From Bacteroidetes bacterium GWA2_31_9b (GTDB lineage: Bacteria; Bacteroidota; Bacteroidia; Bacteroidales; UBA12077), in the NCBI GenBank assembly GCA_001769005.1, contig MENE01000086.1, positions 1 to 5,853 on the forward strand: a stretch of 5,853 nucleotides of DNA, in the 5' to 3' direction. The notes under the pieces were generated by a model. The model ran no database searches. It was not told where the DNA came from and was given only the letters and a program-made list of their open reading frames with translations. Position numbers and translations under genes: made by a program. Positions 1 through 5,302 of this stretch are shown here, in pieces (the stretch's first letter is position 1; the number at the start of each line of letters is the position of its first letter).

Positions 1-80
1 CGAAAGTAACTAAAGAAAAACCAAAAAAAGTAGTTGCAAAAGTGGTTAAACCACGAGTTAAAAAAGACAACAAAGTTTAA
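1..80 (+). CDS. C-terminal tail of an upstream gene (partial; possibly ftsH)
   Basis: An open frame enters from the left edge and ends at a TAA at 78-80. Only 25 complete codons are visible. Ten of them encode lysine, mixed with valine and proline, so this is a basic, low-complexity and probably disordered tail with no recognisable domain. The stop lies 18 bases before the cdsA start, on the same strand, which suggests one operon. In many Bacteroidota the gene before cdsA-psd is ftsH, the membrane-anchored ATP-dependent zinc metalloprotease, whose C-terminus is often charged and poorly conserved. The ftsH identity is inferred from synteny alone; nothing in these residues proves it. Confidence 0.6.
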   Translation, partial: KVTKEKPKKVVAKVVKPRVKKDNKV

Positions 81-98
81 TTATAAATTCATAGAATT

Positions 99-911
99 TT
101 GAGCAATCTTGTACAACGCACGATAACAGGAGTTATATTTTTAATACTGGTAATTTTTGCCATTGCATTTAGTAAAATATCATTTTTAATACTCTTTTTA
201 TTAATTCTTATTGGTTCAATGTATGAGTTTTATACATTATCAAAAAAAGATGATATTAGTCCATTAAAGATTTATGGCATTATAGTAGGTTCTATTCTTT
301 TTACTGCCAATTTTTTATTTGCAAACGATCTGATGAGTGCAAAATGCTTTCTTCCGGTTATTCCATTAGTAATAGGAGTATTTATTATTGAGCTTTACCG
401 CAAAGCAGATCAACCATTTACAAATATTGGGTTTACAATTTTAGGGTTATTGTATATTGCTGTTCCTTTGTCATTAGCAAATTATATTGTTATTGACAAT
501 CAGGTAGCTTATAATCCAAATCTTTTATTGGGATTCTTTTTTCTAATGTGGTCGTATGATACACTTGCGTATGTTTTTGGAATATCATTCGGGAAACATC
601 GGTTGTTCGAAAGAATCTCACCAAAAAAATCATGGGAAGGTTTTATTGGGGGAACATTATCTTCTTTGATTATTGCTTACGTTGTTTCACTCCTATTTAA
701 TGAACTTCGATTTATTGATTGGGCTATTGTTGCTATAATTATTTCTGTAGCGGGTACATTTGGCGATTTGGTTGAATCATCATTTAAACGAAGTGTCGAC
801 GAGAAAGATTCCGGGAAAATATTACCCGGACATGGTGGAGTTTTAGATCGCTTTGATGCTGTTTTTATTGCTCTTCCGATGTTCTATGTTTATTTGCAAC
901 TGGTTCAGTAA
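99..911 (+). CDS. cdsA: Phosphatidate cytidylyltransferase (CDP-diacylglycerol synthase)
   Basis: This inner-membrane enzyme makes CDP-diacylglycerol from phosphatidic acid and CTP, the branch point for phosphatidylethanolamine and the anionic phospholipids. The 270-residue product is a run of about eight hydrophobic segments, the normal size and shape for the family. The family signature near the C-terminus is complete at residues 227-253: SSFKR, then KD at 236-237, LPGHGG at 242-247 and DRFD at 250-253. Two further conserved blocks are YDTLAY (153-158) and SPKKSWEG (174-181). The start is a TTG. No ATG lies in frame until residue 41, inside the second hydrophobic segment, and the N-terminus SNLVQRTITG resembles relatives that begin just before a basic residue and a TG pair. 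Only 18 bases separate it from the preceding gene, so it is probably co-transcribed. psd follows 31 bases later. Confidence 0.96.
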   Translation: MSNLVQRTITGVIFLILVIFAIAFSKISFLILFLLILIGSMYEFYTLSKKDDISPLKIYGIIVGSILFTANFLFANDLMSAKCFLPVIPLVIGVFIIELYRKADQPFTNIGFTILGLLYIAVPLSLANYIVIDNQVAYNPNLLLGFFFLMWSYDTLAYVFGISFGKHRLFERISPKKSWEGFIGGTLSSLIIAYVVSLLFNELRFIDWAIVAIIISVAGTFGDLVESSFKRSVDEKDSGKILPGHGGVLDRFDAVFIALPMFYVYLQLVQ

Positions 912-925
912 ATTTTTTATATTTG
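893..925 (+). promoter_or_regulatory. Probable Bacteroidota promoter for psd
   Basis: A TTTG at 893-896 and a TATATTTG at 918-925 are separated by 21 bases. This fits the Bacteroidota primary sigma factor pattern (TTTG around -33, TAnnTTTG around -7, spacer about 17-23). The -33 element lies in the last codons of cdsA and the -7 element just after its stop. Transcription would start near 930, leaving a short A-rich leader before the psd ATG at 943. In such AT-rich sequence chance matches occur, but both elements are exact and the position fits. Confidence 0.5.
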
Positions 926-942
926 TAAAAATTAATAAAATT

Positions 943-1596
943 ATGGCTATACATAAAGAAGGATTTAAAATTATTGCAGTGGTATTCTTGGTTCTGGCAA
1001 TAATTAATCTACTTGCGTTTAATTTTATATCAATCGCTTTTATTAACTGGGTATTATGTACCATTTCATTTTTATTTTTTGTTTTTATACTTCGATTTTT
1101 TCGCAAACCTACAAGAACAATAATTATTGATGATAATAAAGTATTTGCTCCATGCGATGGACAGATTGTAGTTATTGAACAAACCCACGAGAATGAATAT
1201 TTCAACGATAAGCGTATTCAGATTTCAATTTTTATGTCGGTTTGGAATGTTCATATCAACTGGTTTCCTGTTGGAGGAATTGTAAAGTATTTTAAATATC
1301 ATCCCGGCAAATTTTTACTTGCACGATTGCCAAAATCATCAACCGAAAACGAACGAACAACTGTAGTTGTTGAAAATAAAAACAATAAACAGGTTTTATT
1401 TCGTCAGATTGCAGGAATTGTAGCCCGAAGAATTATTTGTTATGCACAGGAAAATAAAGAATTCGCTCAGAATTCTGAAGTTGGATTTATTCGCTTTGGA
1501 TCAAGAGTTGACATTTTTCTTCCTCTGGATGCAAAAATCAATGTAGAGATTGGTCAAAAAGCTGTTGGAACTAAAACGGTTATTGCAACAATTTAA
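943..1596 (+). CDS. psd: Phosphatidylserine decarboxylase, short pyruvoyl-dependent form
   Basis: The enzyme decarboxylates phosphatidylserine to phosphatidylethanolamine at the inner membrane. The 217-residue proenzyme has two hydrophobic segments at about residues 9-29 and 33-50, then the catalytic domain. In this family the chain cuts itself at a Gly-Ser bond and the serine becomes the pyruvoyl cofactor. Here the motif is RFGSR with G186-S187, which would give a beta chain of 186 residues and an alpha chain of 31. The conserved Asp is D72 in APCDG, and a conserved His is H104 in NVHIN. The length fits the short PSD form rather than the long E. coli-type enzyme of about 320 residues. The frame is open upstream to 853, but I chose the ATG at 943 because family members begin close to an IHKEG-like motif, as here, and because a promoter and cdsA occupy the upstream part. 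No Shine-Dalgarno sequence is visible. The next gene is convergent, 5 bases beyond the stop. Confidence 0.95.
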   Translation: MAIHKEGFKIIAVVFLVLAIINLLAFNFISIAFINWVLCTISFLFFVFILRFFRKPTRTIIIDDNKVFAPCDGQIVVIEQTHENEYFNDKRIQISIFMSVWNVHINWFPVGGIVKYFKYHPGKFLLARLPKSSTENERTTVVVENKNNKQVLFRQIAGIVARRIICYAQENKEFAQNSEVGFIRFGSRVDIFLPLDAKINVEIGQKAVGTKTVIATI

Positions 1597-1601
1597 TTCC
1601 A

Positions 1602-2099
1602 CTAATCAAAGTAATTGTCGATATTTATTCTGTAGAGTTTATCTTTCTTAAAGATAAATGTATATTTTGTTCCGGGTCCCATCATTTGAATACTATCACC
1701 TTTTATTTCAAGATTCTCAGAGAAACGATTTTTAAAATCTGTTTTAGGAATACCCACAAATATTTGGTTTACCAGTTCTATTTGTTTGTTCATGATTTTT
1801 CCTGCCAATAAAAACTCTTTTCCTGTGTGGGTTTTATAGAAAAAAACTTCCGATTTTTTGTAATAGAACTTATAAATGGTATCTGTCTTTTCTGGGTAAT
1901 GTCTATTTCGATTGAGTAACTTTTCTGTTTTAAATTTTACCACTGAATTGTTTGAGAAATCCTTGATTGTTTCTTTAAATCCAAAAGGTTTTTCTAAAAA
2001 CTTTTCCTTACTGATTTTCTCTATCGGTTGTGATGTATTTTGTACAGACTTGCAGTTGCTAAGAATTAGTATTGAAAGTAAAAAGTATATTATTTTCAT
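1602..2099 (-). CDS. Small putative lipoprotein of unknown function
   Basis: This 165-residue protein begins with a short signal sequence: MK, a hydrophobic stretch at residues 3-13, then the lipobox-like LSNC with the lipid-accepting cysteine at residue 16. The asparagine before the cysteine is less usual than Gly, Ala or Ser but is tolerated. After the cysteine comes KSVQ, with no acidic pair of the kind that sends Bacteroidota lipoproteins to the cell surface, so a periplasm-facing location is the better guess. The rest is hydrophilic, rich in Lys, Phe and Asn, and from about residue 70 has alternating patterns that suggest beta strands (for example TDTIYKFYYKKSEVFFY). I do not recognise a family. 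It lies 77 bases downstream of the EamA transporter on the same strand and is tail-to-tail with psd. It is likely a real gene: it has a plausible signal, an ATG start and no overlap with a better candidate. Confidence 0.8.
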   Translation of the reverse strand: MKIIYFLLSILILSNCKSVQNTSQPIEKISKEKFLEKPFGFKETIKDFSNNSVVKFKTEKLLNRNRHYPEKTDTIYKFYYKKSEVFFYKTHTGKEFLLAGKIMNKQIELVNQIFVGIPKTDFKNRFSENLEIKGDSIQMMGPGTKYTFIFKKDKLYRINIDNYFD

Positions 2100-2176
2100 A
2101 AATCGTCTTTTGGCTAATGTACAAAATTTTAACCAATATTCTTAACTGACTATCTGCTTATTAACAAAGACTATAC

Positions 2177-3112
2177 TTATAAAAAGAATAGAATTACCCC
2201 TCCAACAGCTATTATGGATCCAATAATTTCTTTAAGGCTCAGTTTTTCTTTAAAGAATATTACTGCTGGGGCAATAATCAACACAGGAACAATCGCCATA
2301 ATTGTAGCTGCAATTCCTGCAGAAGTGTGTTTCACAGCAAGTAACGAAAATGATACTCCTAAAAACGGACCAAAGAAAGCTCCAATACTTAAGCGAGACA
2401 TAGCTTTTTTATTTTTAACTGCATCAGCTAATCGTCTCCATTTGTTAGTAAAAAGAAATATTAAAGCAAAACCAATAACCCCTGTAATTACTCGTATTTG
2501 AGTGGCAGCAAAAGCATCGTAATCTTTCATTCCATATTTACTTAATACCAACCCGCCAGCCTGTCCTAATGCGCCTCCAAAAGCTAAAAGTATTCCGGCC
2601 AAAGGATACGAAAGTTTCACTGTTTTACGATTTCCATTTGTAGTTTCATTTCCCTGTTCATCAATTCCATTTGCGTTTCTTTCAAAAACAACAAGTATAA
2701 TACCGAACACAGTAAGAAACATACCAATGAAATTTTGAAAAGTAAGTGTTTCACCCATAATAATCCAACCAATAAATGCTGTAATTGGTGGAGTTAACGA
2801 CATTATAAGCATTGAAACCCTTGCTCCTACTACAACATAAGCTTGAAACAGAAAAAGATCTCCCAGCACAAAACCTACAACTCCAGATAAAGAAAGCCAT
2901 ATCCAATTATGAGCACTTGCACCAATCGGAATAAAAGACCCTCGCGAAAATAATCCGTAAATACCAATAAATATGAACGCTATAAAAAGACGTATAAGAT
3001 TTGTTGAAAGTGAACCCACTTTTTTACTTGCCGACTCAAATGCCAAAGCAGTTATTGTCCAAAAAACTGCAGTTAATAAAGCTGCATACTCGCCGGGGTG
3101 GTTTTGAAACAT
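2177..3112 (-). CDS. EamA/DMT-family membrane transporter
   Basis: This 311-residue inner-membrane protein of the drug/metabolite transporter superfamily has about ten hydrophobic helices arranged as two tandem EamA repeats, at about residues 8-143 and 170-311. The end of each repeat shows the typical pattern of a proline-containing helix, a short loop with Gly-Glu or Lys-Glu-Lys, then a glycine-rich last helix: SLTPPITAFIGW and MGETLTF at 105-125, and AIVPVLIIAPAVIFFKEKLS at 273-292. A hydrophilic linker at about 144-168, with many Asn, Glu and Gly, joins the halves. Members export or import amino acids, nucleosides or other small metabolites; the substrate cannot be read from the sequence. 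The ATG at 3112 gives the normal length and a short cytoplasmic N-terminus. It is divergent from the gene at 3239 and may be transcribed together with the lipoprotein gene downstream. Confidence 0.9.
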   Translation of the reverse strand: MFQNHPGEYAALLTAVFWTITALAFESASKKVGSLSTNLIRLFIAFIFIGIYGLFSRGSFIPIGASAHNWIWLSLSGVVGFVLGDLFLFQAYVVVGARVSMLIMSLTPPITAFIGWIIMGETLTFQNFIGMFLTVFGIILVVFERNANGIDEQGNETTNGNRKTVKLSYPLAGILLAFGGALGQAGGLVLSKYGMKDYDAFAATQIRVITGVIGFALIFLFTNKWRRLADAVKNKKAMSRLSIGAFFGPFLGVSFSLLAVKHTSAGIAATIMAIVPVLIIAPAVIFFKEKLSLKEIIGSIIAVGGVILFFL

Positions 3113-3238
3113 AAAAATTATTTATTGATTATTTTAAATTGAAATGATATTAGTTATTCAAATTTTATTAAATCGTATAAAATTACTTAATTTAGCTTTT
3201 GCAAACACTTTGATATACAAACTTGAAATTAGTTTAAT
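3113..3238. other. Divergent intergenic region between two transporter-like genes
   Basis: This very AT-rich 126-base spacer must hold the promoters for the EamA gene (leftward) and the gene at 3239 (rightward). I see no perfect promoter. The best leftward candidate on the minus strand is TTTG (3205-3202) followed after 16 bases by TAATTTTA (3185-3178), one base off the -7 pattern and with a slightly short spacer. For the rightward gene, TAGCTTTTG at 3193-3201 has the right bases with one extra in the spacer. No clear inverted repeat or operator is visible. An in-frame TAG at 3230-3232 prevents any upstream extension of the rightward gene. Confidence 0.35.
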
Positions 3239-4342
3239 ATGGACAGTAGAATTAAATATTTGTTTATTGCACTTGGTGTTTTAATTATTGGATTTATACT
3301 TTGGTATTTTAAATCGATTATTACTTATATTTTAATATCTGCAATATTATCAATAATTGGTAAACCCGTTGTCGATTTTCTTGACAGAATTCACATTAAA
3401 CGTATAAGAATACCTAAAGTTCTTTCTGCTTTTATAACTTTAATATTGATTTGGTGCGCTTTAATTTTATTCTTGCGATTTTTTATTCCTTTAATTGCTA
3501 ACCAGGTAAGCGATTTGTCGTCAATTGATATAAATACCTTAACAACAAAGTTTCAGGAACCTTTAGATAAGATGAATCAATTTATTGTAAAATATAATGT
3601 ATCTACCGAAAATTCAAAAACTGTTGAAGATTATATAAGTGAGAAAGCAATTGGATTTATTAATGGTACTTTTTTATCCAACTTCTTTGGTTCACTAGTT
3701 GGAATTTTTGGAAATTTAGTTGTTGCGGCATTTTCCATATCATTTATAACATTTTTCTTTTTAAAAGACCAAAGTTTATTTTATAATGGGATAATGGTTT
3801 TTGTGCCTGAAAAACTAACTGATAATTTTGCACATGTATTAAATTCAATAAAAAAGTTATTAACAAGATACTTTATTGGAATTCTGGTAGAAATTATTGG
3901 TATTATTACTTTAGTTACAATAGGATTAACAGTAATCGGAATCAATTTTCAAACAGCTATTGTTATTGGGCTAATTCTAGGATTATTTAATGTTGTTCCC
4001 TATGTTGGGCCATTAATCGGATCAACAATTGGTATCATTATTGGTTTTGCTACCCATCTGAATATGGATGTTAATTCAGAGTTAATTCCATTGTTAATTT
4101 ATATGGCTATTGTATTTTCGATGGTGCGAATTATTGATGATGTTGTTTTTCAACCTTTTATATATTCCAGCAGTGTAAACGCACACCCTTTAGAAATATT
4201 TATTGTAATATTGATGGCAGCAAGTTTAGCAGGCATTTTAGGTATGATTCTGGCTGTTCCTTCATATACAATTTTACGTGTTTTTGCTAAAGAGTTTTTC
4301 AATAACTTTAAGTTGGTTAAAAAATTAACTGAAAAAATTTAA
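3239..4342 (+). CDS. AI-2E/PerM-family membrane permease-like protein
   Basis: This 367-residue inner-membrane protein has the layout of the AI-2E transporter family (PerM/YdiK/TqsA-like). A basic N-terminus leads into a helical pair at about 6-40, then a third helix at about 61-87. A largely soluble segment follows at about 88-145, and then a C-terminal membrane bundle from about 150 to 345. The most diagnostic motif is NVVPYVGPLIG at 251-261. The region at 300-345, with DDVVFQPFIY, HPLEI and GMILAVPSY, is also typical. Members have been linked to autoinducer-2 export, other small-molecule export or Na+/H+ antiport. Most, including this one, have no assigned substrate, and the family name should not be read as proof of quorum signalling. 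The ATG at 3239 is fixed by an in-frame stop three codons upstream. The next gene starts 37 bases downstream on the same strand. Confidence 0.92.
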   Translation: MDSRIKYLFIALGVLIIGFILWYFKSIITYILISAILSIIGKPVVDFLDRIHIKRIRIPKVLSAFITLILIWCALILFLRFFIPLIANQVSDLSSIDINTLTTKFQEPLDKMNQFIVKYNVSTENSKTVEDYISEKAIGFINGTFLSNFFGSLVGIFGNLVVAAFSISFITFFFLKDQSLFYNGIMVFVPEKLTDNFAHVLNSIKKLLTRYFIGILVEIIGIITLVTIGLTVIGINFQTAIVIGLILGLFNVVPYVGPLIGSTIGIIIGFATHLNMDVNSELIPLLIYMAIVFSMVRIIDDVVFQPFIYSSSVNAHPLEIFIVILMAASLAGILGMILAVPSYTILRVFAKEFFNNFKLVKKLTEKI

Positions 4343-4362
4343 GGTTTTCTAATGGGTTTTTA

Positions 4363-4370
4363 TATATTTA
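4363..4370 (+). promoter_or_regulatory. Weak -7-like element before the T9SS cargo gene
   Basis: TATATTTA matches the Bacteroidota -7 element TAnnTTTG except for its last base. The only -33 candidate is TTTA at 4338-4341, also one base off, with a 21-base spacer. The element lies 18 bases before the ATG at 4389 but only 9 before the ATG at 4380. The better matches before psd and the DUF4492 gene sit 17 and 19 bases from their ATGs. Confidence 0.25.
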
Positions 4371-4379
4371 CGTGAATAA

Positions 4380-5021
4380 ATGCAGATTATGCTTCAACTA
4401 AAAAAATTCATTTTCATTTTACTTTTCTTTATAGCTAATAGCTCAATTGCACAAATAGATACTATTACTTTCAGGATAGAACCTGATTTAGCTAGTTTTA
4501 AAATTAAGTGTATTGCTCAAAAAATTATTGGTGATACTTCTGACTTTCAATTGTCAGATACCATTGGTTCGGCATTTACATTTAATTGGAATGGAACAAT
4601 AGAACCAACCATAGATGGAGTTCCAATAGTTACTTATGAATTTGAAGCAGCAGGTGATTATGTTATTGATTTATCGGTATACGAAGATGCAACAGGTAAA
4701 ACATTCCCGGTAAGTAAAACTGTTAATATACAAGATATAATAAGAGTTCCGAATGTATTTTCTCCAAATGATGATACTATAAACGATTTGTTTATTGTTC
4801 AGTCAAATGGGGTTACTCCTATTGAAATGAGTATATATAGTCGTACAGGTGTAATGGTTTATCGTTCAAAGGCTCAAACAATTGTATGGGATGGGAGAAC
4901 CTCATCAGGCCTTCGTGCAAGCGAGGGTGTTTACTTCTATATCTTAACAACCGACAATCCAGATATTTATCGAACTGGATTTATTCATTTGTTTTGTCCC
5001 GATTGTGACAAGCTAGACTAA
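4380..5021 (+). CDS. Small secreted protein with T9SS type B (gliding-associated, CHU_C-type) C-terminal domain
   Basis: The 213-residue product has a signal peptide (basic KK at 8-9, hydrophobic core 10-20, likely cleavage after A24 in SSIAQ). It would cross the inner membrane by Sec and the outer membrane by the type IX system. Residues 27-118 alternate like beta strands and end in an AGDYVIDLSVYEDATGK segment that resembles a PKD-like fold. Residues 121-204 match the type B sorting domain: VPNVFSPNDDTINDLF (123-138), MSIYSRTGVMVYRS (150-163), WDG (170-172) and GVYFYIL (183-189), then TGFIHLF. Eight residues, CPDCDKLD, follow the usual end and add two cysteines. There is no enzymatic or adhesive passenger, and the protein is much shorter than typical cargo of this class. 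An ATG at 4389 is an alternative start that keeps the signal peptide and fits the spacing of the possible promoter better. Its partner and function are unknown. Confidence 0.88.
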   Translation: MQIMLQLKKFIFILLFFIANSSIAQIDTITFRIEPDLASFKIKCIAQKIIGDTSDFQLSDTIGSAFTFNWNGTIEPTIDGVPIVTYEFEAAGDYVIDLSVYEDATGKTFPVSKTVNIQDIIRVPNVFSPNDDTINDLFIVQSNGVTPIEMSIYSRTGVMVYRSKAQTIVWDGRTSSGLRASEGVYFYILTTDNPDIYRTGFIHLFCPDCDKLD

Positions 5022-5038
5022 TTTTTCAATAAAATTTA

Positions 5039-5046
5039 TATATTTG
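5039..5046 (+). promoter_or_regulatory. Candidate -7 element for the DUF4492-cydA unit
   Basis: TATATTTG is an exact match to the Bacteroidota -7 element TAnnTTTG and lies 19 bases before the ATG of the DUF4492 gene, in the 44-base gap after the T9SS cargo gene. No TTTG or TTG occurs at the proper -33 distance, so it may need an activator, be weak, or be a chance match. No inverted repeat that could be an FNR/CRP-type or redox-regulator operator is evident. Confidence 0.35.
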
Positions 5047-5065
5047 ATTGTTCTAAATGTAAACT

Positions 5066-5302
5066 ATGAAAAATAGAAACATTTTTACACGAATATTTTT
5101 TTTCTACTATACCGGATTTAAAAGCATGACTATTGGCAAGAAACTTTGGGTTATTATTCTTGTTAAACTGTTTATTATGTTCGCAATTCTGAAAATATTC
5201 TTTTTCCCTGATTTTTTAAATTCAAAGTTCAACACCGAAAAAGAAAAAGGCGATTACGTTATCGATCAATTAACAAATCCAAAAACTATAAACAATGATT
5301 GA
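5066..5302 (+). CDS. DUF4492-family small membrane protein upstream of cydA
   Basis: This 78-residue protein has a basic, aromatic N-terminus (FTRIFFFYYTGFKSM at 7-21), a single membrane helix at about 27-47 and a charged tail with EKEKGDY at 58-64. The pattern of FY..GF.SMT.GK.LW, then KLFIMF, then FFFPDFLN matches DUF4492 as I know it: short proteins encoded directly before cydA in Bacteroidota and some Campylobacterota. Its function is not established. The location suggests an accessory subunit or assembly factor of cytochrome bd oxidase, by analogy with the small CydX and CydS subunits, but it is longer than those and I see no sequence likeness to them. An in-frame TAA at 5060-5062 fixes the ATG at 5066. 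Its last 8 bases overlap the start of cydA (ATG at 5295, TGA at 5300-5302), so the two are probably translationally coupled. Confidence 0.88.
   Translation: MKNRNIFTRIFFFYYTGFKSMTIGKKLWVIILVKLFIMFAILKIFFFPDFLNSKFNTEKEKGDYVIDQLTNPKTINND

Noticed and set aside
853..942. N-terminal extension of psd to an upstream ATG at 853
   Set aside because: It would overlap the last codons of cdsA, places the family's N-terminus 30 residues inside, and would start upstream of the likely promoter.
843..1205. Minus-strand open frame of 120 codons
   Set aside because: It lies antisense to cdsA and psd, its composition is that of a shadow frame rich in Ile, Asn and Lys, and it has no recognisable domain.
1588..1618. 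ACAATT/AATTGT inverted repeat at the convergent ends of psd and the lipoprotein gene, possible bidirectional terminator
   Set aside because: The stem is only 6 AT-rich base pairs with a 19-base loop, and it does not extend further.
1912..2145. Plus-strand open frame of 77 codons
   Set aside because: It is antisense to the lipoprotein gene, which has a signal peptide and a better start; no independent support.
2214..2501. Plus-strand open frame of 95 codons
   Set aside because: It is antisense to the clear EamA transporter coding sequence and shows no domain.
3239..4342. Reading the AI-2E-family gene as evidence for quorum sensing
   Set aside because: The family is broad and mostly of unknown substrate; no luxS or autoinducer-binding gene is visible here.
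4331..4349. GAAAA/TTTTC inverted repeat at the end of the AI-2E-family gene, possible terminator
   Set aside because: The stem is five pairs, four of them A-T, without a stable core; such matches are expected by chance in this composition.
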